This document shows, piece after piece, positions 16,712 through 25,081 of a DNA stretch of 64,000 nucleotides (position 1 is its first letter; each line of letters starts with the position of its first letter). The translations under genes and the position numbers were made by a program. The notes below the pieces were generated by a model. That model made no database searches and had not been told where the DNA came from. It worked only from the letters and a program-made list of their open reading frames with translations. This stretch comes from an uncultured Steroidobacter sp. (GTDB lineage: Bacteria; Pseudomonadota; Gammaproteobacteria; Steroidobacterales; Steroidobacteraceae): positions 248,001 through 312,000 of the forward strand of contig CALMII010000028.1 of assembly GCA_937864115.1 (NCBI GenBank). The letters are read 5' to 3'.

Positions 16712-18190
16712 ATGAAAAAGGAACTCCCCGCCACCCTGCGCTTCGTCCTGCTCGAGGACAATGCCAACGACGCCGAACTGATCCAGCTGGAACTGGCGCG
16801 CAACGGCGTCCAGGTCGACTGGACGCATGTCGCATCGAAGCAGGCGTTTCTCGATGCCCTGCGGGACGACGCGAAGCCGCCCGACCTGATCCTGGCCGAT
16901 TACACGCTGCCGGGATTCGACGGGCTGGCCGCCCTGAAGCTGGTGCTGGAATGGCGACCCGATGTGCCGTTCATTTTCGTCTCCGGCTCGCTCGGCGAGG
17001 AACGCGCGATCGAAGCCCTGAAGAGCGGCGCCACCGACTACGTGTTGAAGGACCGCCTGCAGCGACTGCCGGCCGTCGTGAACCGCGCACTGACCGAGGC
17101 GCGCGAACGTCGCGAACGGCGTCAGGCCGAAGTGGCCCTGGAAGAACAGCGGCTGCTGCTCGGCACGCTCATCGACAGCCTGCCGGAAATCGTCTACGCC
17201 GTGGACACGCAGAGCCGGCTGACCGTCGTCAATCGCGCGCTGCTCGACACGCTGCGCAAGAAGCGCGAAGCGGTGATCGGCCGGCGCCTGTCGGAAGTGT
17301 GGCCCGAGGAAACCATCGTCGAGATCGAAACGCAGGCCGAGAGCATTTTCCGCACCGGCCGCACGCTGACCGACCAGGAGCGCGCGTGGATCACGCCCGA
17401 CGGCGCGGTGCGCTGGTTCACGTTCACGCAGGTGCCGCTGCGCGACCACAACACCGTGGTCGGGCTGGTCTGCACGGTGCGCGAGATCACCAACCAGAAG
17501 GCGCTCGAACAGGAAATTCTGGAGATCTCGAACCGCGAGCAGCGCCGCCTCGGCAGCGACCTGCACGACGGTCTCGGCCAGGAACTGACCGGCCTGTCGC
17601 TGCTGCTCAAGGGCCTGGAAATGCAGCTCGCGCGCGAGGCGCAGCAGTATTCGTCGCAGGTCACCAAGATCAGCGACCTGCTGGCGCATGCGATCCAGAG
17701 CACGCGCTCGCTGGCACGCGGTCTCGCGCCGGTGAATCTCGAACGCGGCGGCCTGCCGGAGGCGCTGAAGCATCTCGCCGTGCGCTGCACCGACCTGTAC
17801 AGCCTCGAATGCAGTTTCACCAGCGGCGCGCAGAAACTGCCGGAGCTCGAAGAAGGCGCCGCGACGCATCTGTATCGCATCGCGCAGGAAGCCACGACCA
17901 ACGCCGCGCGCTACGCCCGCGCCACCACCGTTGCCATCGACCTGCGCGCCACGGGCCGCAAGCTGCAGCTGTCCATCGCCGACAACGGCATCGGCCTGTC
18001 CGCCGGCCTCGCCCAGGGGCGCCCCGGCATGGGCCTGAAGATCATGGAATACCGCGCCCGCATGCTCGGCGGCACGATCAGCTTCGAAGAACCGGGTCAG
18101 GGAACGCGGATCGTGTTGTCCGCGCCGCTGCACCTGTTGCGCAGGGCGAAGGAAAGCAGCGGGAAGGACAAATTGCGGAGGGTGATCTGA
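16712..18190 (+). CDS. Histidine kinase with N-terminal receiver: REC-PAS-HisKA_3-HATPase
   Basis: This is a 492-residue soluble kinase. An N-terminal receiver (about 8-128) has VLLEDNANDAELIQLELARN and the acceptor in ILADYTLPGFDG. A PAS domain (about 150-260) has DSLPEIVYAVDTQSRLTVVN. The kinase core has REQRRLGSDLHDGLGQELTG and an HATPase with LYRIAQEATTNAARYARA, IADNGIGLS and GMGLKIMEYRARMLGG. The core is strikingly similar to that of 14094-15557, including NLERGGL and STR(S/A)LARGL(A/S)PV segments, so the two are paralogs with different input modules. The start ATG 16712 (MKKELPATL) fits the domain start; the open frame runs further upstream but the sequence there is not protein-like. 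It is divergent from a NarL regulator across 201 bases. Confidence 0.92.
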   Translation: MKKELPATLRFVLLEDNANDAELIQLELARNGVQVDWTHVASKQAFLDALRDDAKPPDLILADYTLPGFDGLAALKLVLEWRPDVPFIFVSGSLGEERAIEALKSGATDYVLKDRLQRLPAVVNRALTEARERRERRQAEVALEEQRLLLGTLIDSLPEIVYAVDTQSRLTVVNRALLDTLRKKREAVIGRRLSEVWPEETIVEIETQAESIFRTGRTLTDQERAWITPDGAVRWFTFTQVPLRDHNTVVGLVCTVREITNQKALEQEILEISNREQRRLGSDLHDGLGQELTGLSLLLKGLEMQLAREAQQYSSQVTKISDLLAHAIQSTRSLARGLAPVNLERGGLPEALKHLAVRCTDLYSLECSFTSGAQKLPELEEGAATHLYRIAQEATTNAARYARATTVAIDLRATGRKLQLSIADNGIGLSAGLAQGRPGMGLKIMEYRARMLGGTISFEEPGQGTRIVLSAPLHLLRRAKESSGKDKLRRVI

Positions 18191-18195
18191 CCGGA

Positions 18196-18305
18196 GACAG
18201 GCTACGGGCTACAGGCGACAGGCAGACCAAGCCGCGGACGCCATGCATTCTGGCCTGTCGCCTGTAGCCTGTAGCCTGTAGCCTGTCGCCTGTAGCCTGT
18301 AGCCC
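18196..18305. repeat. Inverted arrays of 7-bp units (family B, copy 2)
   Basis: The left arm near 18200-18222 has about three heptamers (GGCTACG, GGCTACA, GGCGACA). The right arm 18256-18304 has seven (TGTCGCC and TGTAGCC mixed). It lies between two convergent genes and ends 3 bases from the stop codon at 18308. Confidence 0.88.
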
Positions 18306-18307
18306 GC

Positions 18308-19507
18308 CTACTTCTTCCTCACCACCGGCACCAACGTCTGCTCCCCCCCATTCCACACGTTGATGAACGATTCCATTTCGCTCGCCGGCATCGCCGGTGC
18401 AATGAATTCGCCCTGCAGCGCATCGCAGCCGGCCTGGTCGAGCATTTCGAAGACCGGTGAGGTTTCGACGCCTTCGGCACAGACGCTGAGCGAGAGGTTG
18501 TGGGCGAGGTCGATGATGGCGCGTACGACCGTCGCGGCGGCGCGGCCGGTGGGGATTTCGGAAATCAGCAGGCGGTCGATCTTCACTTCGCTGAACGGCA
18601 TCTTGTAGAGCTGGGTCAGCGACGAGGTGCCGATGCCGAAGTCGTCGAGCGACAGGCCGACGCCGCGCACGCGCAGGCGCGTGAAGATGTCCATCACCAG
18701 ATCCGGATCGTCGAGCGAGGCGGCTTCGGTGACTTCGAGCGTGAGCTGTTCGGCGGTCGCGTCGAATTCGCGCAGCAAGAGGCCGAGACGGTCGGGGAAT
18801 TCCAGATCCTGCACCAGGCGCGGCGAGAGATTCACGGCGGCGCCGAGTTCCAGTCCGCGCGTGCGCCAGTGGCCGATCTGGCGGATCGCATCCGTCAGCA
18901 CGAAATCGGTAACGCCGACGATCAGGCCCGAACGCTCCGCCAGCGGCAGGAATTCGCCCGGCGGCAGCAGGCCCAGCGTCGGATGCCGCCAGCGCACCAG
19001 CGCTTCGGCGGTTTTCACCTGCCAGTCATTGTTCGTGCGCACCACTTTCGGCTGGTAGTGCACGACGAGTTCGTGTTCTTCGATCGCGCGCTGCAGGTCC
19101 GCGACGGTGATGCGTTCGGTCGGTTCGAGATGCCGCGACAGCAGCGATTCGATCTCTTCGATCATCGCCGGCTTCTGCAGCGTGCCGAGCATCTTGAGGC
19201 CAAGCTGGTCGCCGAGCTGGCGTGCGCTGACCAGCACGCGCTGATCCATGCCGCTCGCCAGCAGGATGCCGGCCGTCGTGCCGATGCGGCCGAGATAGCG
19301 CAGCGCCTCGACGCCGTCCATGCCGGGCATCTGCAGATCGAGCAGGATCAGGGCGGGCTGGCGCGATGCGAGCTGCTCGCGGAACCCTTCCTCGGTGCTC
19401 GCCGTGATCACATCGCAACCGACGCCGGCGCCGACCTGCTCGATCAGGTCGAGGAAATCGACTTCGTCATCGACGGCCAGCAACAGATTGCGTTCATGCC
19501 GGGGCAC
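18308..19507 (-). CDS. Response regulator with EAL domain
   Basis: This 399-residue REC-EAL protein is paralogous to 9678-10853. The receiver (about 5-125) has LLLAVDDEVDFLDLIEQ and the acceptor in LILLDLQMPGMDG. The EAL domain (about 145-390) has TAEALVRWRHPTLG, AAVNLSPRL, LEVTEAASL, SLDDFGIGTSSL, EVKID and CAEGVET. Two positions depart from consensus: DDFGIGTSS where DDFGTGYSS is usual, and QGEFIAPAMP where QGYxxGRP is usual. Catalysis is likely but less certain than in the paralog. The start is GTG 19507, set by AGGAG 7 to 8 bases upstream, inside the end of the hybrid kinase gene; an ATG at 19528 lacks that spacing. The overlap with the kinase is 14 bases, so translation is probably coupled. 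Confidence 0.9.
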   Translation of the reverse strand: MPRHERNLLLAVDDEVDFLDLIEQVGAGVGCDVITASTEEGFREQLASRQPALILLDLQMPGMDGVEALRYLGRIGTTAGILLASGMDQRVLVSARQLGDQLGLKMLGTLQKPAMIEEIESLLSRHLEPTERITVADLQRAIEEHELVVHYQPKVVRTNNDWQVKTAEALVRWRHPTLGLLPPGEFLPLAERSGLIVGVTDFVLTDAIRQIGHWRTRGLELGAAVNLSPRLVQDLEFPDRLGLLLREFDATAEQLTLEVTEAASLDDPDLVMDIFTRLRVRGVGLSLDDFGIGTSSLTQLYKMPFSEVKIDRLLISEIPTGRAAATVVRAIIDLAHNLSLSVCAEGVETSPVFEMLDQAGCDALQGEFIAPAMPASEMESFINVWNGGEQTLVPVVRKK

Positions 19508-22199
19508 TACTCTTCTCCTCTTTCTCATCGAGTATGGCGCGCACGTAGCGCGCGAGGTCCTCGACGCGATACGGCTTCGTCAGCAGCTGCAGGGATCCAT
19601 CGAGCATCTGCCGGCTCAGAATCGAACTCTCGCTGAAGGCCGACGTCATCAGCACCTTCAGATCGGGACGCCGTTCACGCAATTTCTCCACCAGCAGCGG
19701 CCCCGGCAATCCCCCGGGCAGCATGACGTCGGAGAACACCAGCGCGATGTCGGTGTGTTGCATGAACCTGTCCAGCGCCTGGTAGCCGTTGCCGGCCTCC
19801 AGGACACGGTAGCCGAGGCTACTCAGGATATCGACCGCCGTCGTCCGGACTTCAGGGTTATCTTCGACAACGAGAATCGTTTCCCATCCCGGCGACAGTT
19901 CGCCGGCCGGGGCGGCCTCCCGCGGCGCCGCAACGCTCTGGCCGGGGGCGCGGGGCAGGTACAGTTGCACCGTCGTGCCCTTGCCCACCGTGCTGTCGAC
20001 GCGCAGTTCGCCGCCGGACTGGCGCACGAAGCCGTACACCATCGGCAGGCCCAGGCCGCTGCCCTTGCCGACGTCCTTGGTGGTGAAAAACGGCTCGAAG
20101 GCGCGCTTCAGCGTATCGGGCGCCATGCCGGTGCCGGTGTCGACCACTTCGAGCACCGCGTAGTCGCCCGGCTTCACCTTCATTTCGCGGGCGCCGCCGG
20201 CCTCGATGGCCGCGCCGGTCACCGTTTCGTTGTGCGTCCGGATGATGATCGCGCCGCCGCCGGGCATGGCGTCGCGCGCATTGATGACCAGATTCAGCAC
20301 CGCGTTCTCGAGCTGGCCGGGATCGATCTTCACCGGCCACACCGTGGGCGCCGTGACGAGACGGATTTCGATGTCGCCGGTCATCGAGCGGCGCAGCAGT
20401 TCGTACATGCCGCCGATCAGCGTGCCGAGATCGACGACGCGCGGTTCGAGCACCTGCTGACGCGCGAAGGCGAGCAGCCGGCGGGTCAGATCCGCGCCGC
20501 GTATGGCCGCCTTCATCGACGTCTCCGCCTGCCGCAGCAGGCGCGGCTGTTCGCGCAGGCCGCGCGCCAGCAGCTGCATGTTGCCGATGATGACGGCGAG
20601 CAGGTTGTTGAAGTCGTGCGCGATGCCGCCGGTCAGGCGGCCGACGGCCTCCATCTTCTGGCTCTGGCGCAGTTCCGCTTCGAGCTGCTTTTTCTCGGTG
20701 ACGTCGCGCGCCGCCACGAAGCAGCCGAGCACCTGCCCCGCCTCGTCGAAATGCGGCAGGAAGATGCCTTCCATGTCGACGGGCTGGCCGTTCTTGCCGC
20801 GCAGCTGGCCATGGGCCTCGACGGTGCGTCCGGTCAGGGCTTCGCGAAATCTCGCGCCGACCGCGTCGTAACGGCGCTCGCCGATGACGTCGCGCACGGC
20901 ATGGCCGCGCGTCGAGGCGAGCGAACGACGGAAGAACTGCTGGAAGGGGCGGTTCGCGTAGACGAGTTTCTCGTCGTGATCGACGTAGGCGACGTACAGC
21001 GGCAGCGAGTCGAGAATCGTGCCGTAGAAATTCTGGCTGCGACCGAGTGCCGCCTCGGCTTCGATCTGCGCCGTGACGTCGCTGATCGATCCCGACAGCC
21101 GCAGCGGCCGGCCCGCCGCATCGCGCGCCGCCTGGCCGCGCATGCGACACCACAGCGCCGTGCCGCTGCGGGTCACGACGCGACAGCGCACGTCGAGCGG
21201 CGACTGGTTCTCCAGATGCCGGCGGATCTTGTGCAGCACCAGCGCGCGATCGTCCGGATGCAGCACGTTCTGGAAGGCACTGAACGTGTCCGGAAAATCC
21301 TCCTCGCCGTAGCCGACGATTTCGCGGAAACGATCGGCGTACCAGACATGGCCCGTGTGCAGGTTCCAGTCGTACAGGCCGTCCGACGTACCGCGCACCG
21401 CGCGTTCCCAGCGCTCCTGGACTTCGTCCGCGCGATCGGCGTCGACGCGCCGCGGCGAGATGTCCTGCAGCACGCCGATCATGCGCAGCGCATTGCCCTT
21501 GGCATCGCGCTGCACGACGTCGGCGCGGGCGCTGAACCACTTGCGCTTGCCCGAGGGCAGCGCGAGTTCGTATTCGCCCTCGAAGTGCGCGATCGAACCG
21601 CGGAAATGCTGCTCGAAGCGGTCGAGCACATCGAGGCGATCCAGCGGCAGCAGCAGCCGGTCGTGCAGCTCGCGACGCTGCAACAGTTCGGCCGGATCGA
21701 TGCCGAGCGTGTGACGCCATTGATCGTTGTAGTAGACCTCGTCGCGCTCGACGTTCCATTCCCACATCGACAGCGCGCTGCCGTCCATCGCGACCTGCAG
21801 CCGCGCTTCGCTGGTGCGCAGCGATTCGCGCAGGCGCACGAGTCGCGACAGATCCTCGACGATGACGAGCAGATGCGTCGTCGCGAACGGCTGGAGCGAA
21901 ATGCGCGCGGACAGCGTTGCCGCGTCGCCGGCTTCGATCTGCAGTTCGGTTGCATGCGCTTTCGCAGCGGCGATCGCCTCGCGCAGCTGCTGCACCCGGA
22001 TCGCATCGTTGTGCTCGCCGAGCATGAACAGCGGGCTGCGTCCGCGGCAGGCCGCAGCGTCCCGCCCGGTCAGCGCGGCGAAGGCGGGATTGGCGTGAAC
22101 GATGGTCCGCTCGAATCCGGCCGCATTCACCAGCAATGCGGCATGCGGCAGGGCATCGAGCGTCGCGATGCAACCCGGCAGCGAATCGACCGCCGTCAT
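19494..22199 (-). CDS. PAS hybrid sensor histidine kinase with C-terminal REC
   Basis: This 901-residue kinase has four PAS units (about 10-120, 150-270, 275-400, 400-520; for example LQVAMDGSALSMWEWNVERD and VRGTSDGLYDWNLHTG) and no obvious membrane segment. The H-box GGIAHDFNNLLAVIIGNMQ is of the NtrB-like type. The HATPase has NLVINARDAMPGGG, DTGTGMAPDTL and GKGSGLGLPMVYGFVRQSGG. The C-terminal receiver (about 780-895) has TILVVEDNPEVRTTAVDIL and LVFSDVMLPGG. The start ATG 22199 is set by GAGGTGG about 7 bases upstream. The open frame continues upstream to 22268 without ribosome site or conservation. It is the first gene of a pair with the REC-EAL gene at 18308, matching the pair at 10846/9678. 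Confidence 0.92.
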   Translation of the reverse strand: MTAVDSLPGCIATLDALPHAALLVNAAGFERTIVHANPAFAALTGRDAAACRGRSPLFMLGEHNDAIRVQQLREAIAAAKAHATELQIEAGDAATLSARISLQPFATTHLLVIVEDLSRLVRLRESLRTSEARLQVAMDGSALSMWEWNVERDEVYYNDQWRHTLGIDPAELLQRRELHDRLLLPLDRLDVLDRFEQHFRGSIAHFEGEYELALPSGKRKWFSARADVVQRDAKGNALRMIGVLQDISPRRVDADRADEVQERWERAVRGTSDGLYDWNLHTGHVWYADRFREIVGYGEEDFPDTFSAFQNVLHPDDRALVLHKIRRHLENQSPLDVRCRVVTRSGTALWCRMRGQAARDAAGRPLRLSGSISDVTAQIEAEAALGRSQNFYGTILDSLPLYVAYVDHDEKLVYANRPFQQFFRRSLASTRGHAVRDVIGERRYDAVGARFREALTGRTVEAHGQLRGKNGQPVDMEGIFLPHFDEAGQVLGCFVAARDVTEKKQLEAELRQSQKMEAVGRLTGGIAHDFNNLLAVIIGNMQLLARGLREQPRLLRQAETSMKAAIRGADLTRRLLAFARQQVLEPRVVDLGTLIGGMYELLRRSMTGDIEIRLVTAPTVWPVKIDPGQLENAVLNLVINARDAMPGGGAIIIRTHNETVTGAAIEAGGAREMKVKPGDYAVLEVVDTGTGMAPDTLKRAFEPFFTTKDVGKGSGLGLPMVYGFVRQSGGELRVDSTVGKGTTVQLYLPRAPGQSVAAPREAAPAGELSPGWETILVVEDNPEVRTTAVDILSSLGYRVLEAGNGYQALDRFMQHTDIALVFSDVMLPGGLPGPLLVEKLRERRPDLKVLMTSAFSESSILSRQMLDGSLQLLTKPYRVEDLARYVRAILDEKEEKSSAPA

Positions 22200-22401
22200 G
22201 CCCACGCCACCTCGTCGAGGTGCACGCACCTCGGGGAATGGATGAATGACATAGGCCGGCGAGTCCACATAAGGACGTGCAGCATGGCGGGAATCCGCGG
22301 AAAAAACTGTGGACTGGCGCTGCCCGGGAACGAATTGCGGGAATGGCCGAATGCGCGGCGTCCGCAGAAAGGGAGACCGGCTTCACAAGTCGTCGCTCTT
22401 C

Positions 22402-22457
22402 CTGTGGGGCCGGCTTTAGCCGGCCTCTTGGGAGTCAGGCTGAAGCCTGACCTACAG
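22402..22457. repeat. REP-like double-hairpin repeat (family A, copy 2, inverted)
   Basis: This copy has the GGCCGGCT/AGCCGGCC hairpin (loop TT) first and the GTCAGGCT/AGCCTGAC hairpin second, bounded by CTGTGG and CTACAG. It lies between the uxaC stop (22479) and the start of the hybrid kinase (22199). Confidence 0.9.
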
Positions 22458-22478
22458 GAAGAACAGCAGGGGTGAAAG

Positions 22479-23891
22479 CTAGAGACGGTAGGCCCGCTTC
22501 GGCAGGCGATAGGCGAGATCGACGACGACTTCGGCTGCGTCGTCCTCGTCGAGGCGATGTTCGGCGACGAGGCGCGACAACCACACGCAATCCATGCGGC
22601 GCGCGAGATCGTGACGCGCGGGAATCGACAGGAAGGCACGCGTGTCGTCGTTGAAACCGACGGTGTTGTAGAAGCCCGCGGTTTCGGTGGTGTACTCGCG
22701 GAAGCGCAGCATGCCTTCGGGACTGTCATGGAACCACCAGGCCGGGCCGAGTTTCAGCACCGGGTAGTGGCCGGCGAGCGGCGCCAGTTCGCGGCTGTAA
22801 GTGGTTTCATCGAGCGTGAACAGGATGACCGTGAGCTGCGGCTCGTTGCCGTAGCGATCGAGCAGCGGCTTGAGCGCACGCACGTACTCGGTGGGATGCG
22901 GCACGTCCGCGCCTTTGTCCCGGCCGAACGTATCGAACACCCAGCGGTTGTGATTGCGGAAGGCGCCGGGATGGATCTGCATCACGAGGCCATCGTCGAG
23001 GCTCATGCGCGCCATCTCGACCAGCATGGCCGCGCGGAACAGCTCGGCGTCGGCGGCGCTGAAATTGCCGGTGGTCACGCGCATGAACAGCCGTTCGGCT
23101 TCGCTCGTCGACAGATCGGCCGTCGCCGCCGTGATGTGGCCGTGATCGGTCGACGTGGCCCCGGCCGCCGCGAAATCCGCGCGACGCCTGCGATGCGCCT
23201 CGAGATAGCCATTCCACGAATACGTGTCTTCGCCCGTGATTTCGCCGAAGCGATCGAGCGCATGGCGAAACGACTCGTGTTCGGGATCGATCACCGCATC
23301 CGGGCGATAGGCCGTGATCACGCGACCGCGCCAGCCGCTGCGCGCGATTTCGTGATGATGTTCGAGCGTGTCGACCGGCGATTCGGTGGTCGCAATGACT
23401 TCGATGTTGAAGCGTTCGAACAGCGCGCGCGGCCGGAAGTCCGGCGTGGCGAGCTTCGCGCCGATCGCATCGAAGTAGTGATCGGCGGTCGACGCATCGA
23501 GGCGCCGGTCGAAGCCGAACACTTTGGCGAACACATAGTCGAGCCACAGCGCTGACGGCGTGCCGCGGAACAGATGCTGATTGCTCGCGAACAGTCGCCA
23601 GGCCGCGCGCGGGTCGGCCCGCGACGGACCTTCGCGGCTCGGCACACCCAGATCGGACAGCGCGATGCCCTGGCTGTAGAGCATCCGGTACAGGTAGTGA
23701 TCCGGCGCGAGCAGCAGTTCGGTGGCGTTCGGGAAGGCCTCATTGCGCGAGAACCATTGCGGATCGGTATGGCCGTGCGGACTGAGGATCGGCAGGTCGC
23801 GCACGAGTCCATACAGGCGGCGTGCGATGGCACGCGCCGACGGGTCGGCCGGAAACAGCCGGTCCTCATGAAGTTGCAGTGGTCGGGTCAT
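22479..23891 (-). CDS. uxaC: Glucuronate/uronate isomerase
   Basis: This 470-residue protein isomerises D-glucuronate to D-fructuronate (and galacturonate to tagaturonate) at the head of hexuronate catabolism in the cytoplasm. The length is that of typical UxaC. The N-terminal metal-binding HxH of this amidohydrolase-like family is seen at H39 and H41 in ILSPHGHTDPQWF. Further family stretches are EVIATTESPVDTLEHHHEI, MQIHPGAFRNHN and GFYNTVGFNDDTRAFLSIPA, with the C-terminal RHDLARR. The start ATG 23891 (MTRPLQLHEDRLF) matches the usual N-terminus; an upstream start at 23924 would add 11 unconserved residues. It is divergent from kdgK, 67 bases away, which makes shared control by one operator likely. 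Confidence 0.95.
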   Translation of the reverse strand: MTRPLQLHEDRLFPADPSARAIARRLYGLVRDLPILSPHGHTDPQWFSRNEAFPNATELLLAPDHYLYRMLYSQGIALSDLGVPSREGPSRADPRAAWRLFASNQHLFRGTPSALWLDYVFAKVFGFDRRLDASTADHYFDAIGAKLATPDFRPRALFERFNIEVIATTESPVDTLEHHHEIARSGWRGRVITAYRPDAVIDPEHESFRHALDRFGEITGEDTYSWNGYLEAHRRRRADFAAAGATSTDHGHITAATADLSTSEAERLFMRVTTGNFSAADAELFRAAMLVEMARMSLDDGLVMQIHPGAFRNHNRWVFDTFGRDKGADVPHPTEYVRALKPLLDRYGNEPQLTVILFTLDETTYSRELAPLAGHYPVLKLGPAWWFHDSPEGMLRFREYTTETAGFYNTVGFNDDTRAFLSIPARHDLARRMDCVWLSRLVAEHRLDEDDAAEVVVDLAYRLPKRAYRL

Positions 23892-23958
23892 GGTTTGCTG
23901 CAGTGCGGGCGAATTACGCCGCATCGTCCCACCCGCATTTCAGGGTAATTTCGCGACC

Positions 23959-24975
23959 ATGACCAGATCCATCCTGTGCTTCGGCGAAGTTCTGCTGCGA
24001 CTGTCGGCACCCGGCAAGCAGTTGCTGCTGCAGACCGGCGGACTCGAAGCGCACGTCGGCGGGGCGGAAGCCAATGTCGCGGTGTCGCTGAGCCGGCTCG
24101 GTCATCGCACGGCCGTGGCCACGAGCCTGCCCGACAATGCGCTGGGCCAGGCCTGCATCGGCGAACTGCGCCGGCACGGCGTCGACACGTCCGCCGTGAA
24201 ATTCGGCGACGGTCGCCTGGGCCTGTATTTCCTGACGCACGGCGCGGGGCAACGTCCGGCGGAAGTGCTCTACGACCGCGCGCAGTCCGCCTTCGCCATC
24301 GCGCCGGCGGACACGCACGACTGGAACGCGCTGCTGCAGGACACGCAGTGGCTGCACGTATCCGGCATCACCCCGGCCGTGAGTGCGGCCGGCGCGGACG
24401 CTGCGCTGCGCGCCATGCAGGCGGCGCGCGCCATGAACGTGAACGTGTCGTTCGACTGCAATTTCCGCGCGAAACTCTGGGGGGCGCGCGCGCCGCAGGC
24501 ACCGGAGATTCTCGGCGAGCTGTGCCGGCACGCCGACCTGATCTTCGGCGACGACCGCGATCTCGCCTTCATACTGGGCTTCGATGCAGGCGATGTGTCC
24601 GCGATGGAAAAGCGCCGCAGGGCCGCGGCCGTCGCGTTCGAGACCTTCCGTTCGCTGCGCTGGATCGCCTACACCGAGCGCACGCGTCACAGCGTCGATT
24701 CGCAGCAGCTCGCCGGTACGTTGCACACAGCGAACGAAGTGTTCACCACGCGCCCCTATCCGCTGCAGGGCATCGTCGATCGCATCGGCGCGGGCGATGC
24801 ATTCGCCGCGGGCATCCTGCACGGACTGATCCGCGGTATGACGCCACAGGCCACGGTCGATTTCGCCACCGCGGCGGGCTGCCTGAAACACACCGTCCCC
24901 GGCGACTTCAATCTGCTCGGCGCCGCCGACATCGAGCTGTTCCTTTCCGACGTGCAGACCGACGTACGACGCTGA
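23959..24975 (+). CDS. kdgK: PfkB-family sugar kinase, probable 2-keto-3-deoxygluconate kinase
   Basis: This 338-residue protein is a ribokinase-fold kinase. The N-terminal motif is LCFGEVLLRLSAPG and AHVGGAEANVAVSLSRLG. The C-terminal PfkB signature DRIGAGDAFAAGILHGL contains the catalytic Asp. The middle part (VSFDCNFRAKLWG, ADLIFGDDRDL) matches KDG kinases, which phosphorylate 2-keto-3-deoxygluconate to KDPG. The pairing with divergent uxaC supports a role in hexuronate breakdown. The start ATG 23959 (MTRSILCFGE) is chosen because the upstream open frame has no family resemblance. No KDPG aldolase, uxuA or uxuB is seen nearby, so the rest of the pathway must lie elsewhere. An aldehyde dehydrogenase follows after about 105 bases. 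Confidence 0.85.
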   Translation: MTRSILCFGEVLLRLSAPGKQLLLQTGGLEAHVGGAEANVAVSLSRLGHRTAVATSLPDNALGQACIGELRRHGVDTSAVKFGDGRLGLYFLTHGAGQRPAEVLYDRAQSAFAIAPADTHDWNALLQDTQWLHVSGITPAVSAAGADAALRAMQAARAMNVNVSFDCNFRAKLWGARAPQAPEILGELCRHADLIFGDDRDLAFILGFDAGDVSAMEKRRRAAAVAFETFRSLRWIAYTERTRHSVDSQQLAGTLHTANEVFTTRPYPLQGIVDRIGAGDAFAAGILHGLIRGMTPQATVDFATAAGCLKHTVPGDFNLLGAADIELFLSDVQTDVRR

Positions 24976-25081
24976 AAAAATTCGTCCCGGGCGACGAGTT
25001 CGGGCCGCGCATCGCTGACGTATCATCGCGCCTCCCTTTCATCGAGTGGCGCGCATGCCCGCGCCGGTCCGGAGGCCTTCC

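Noticed and set aside
19320..22475. A 1051-codon plus-strand open frame opposite the kinase at 19494
   Set aside because: It is antisense to a motif-rich kinase and to the start of the EAL gene. It has no recognisable domains.
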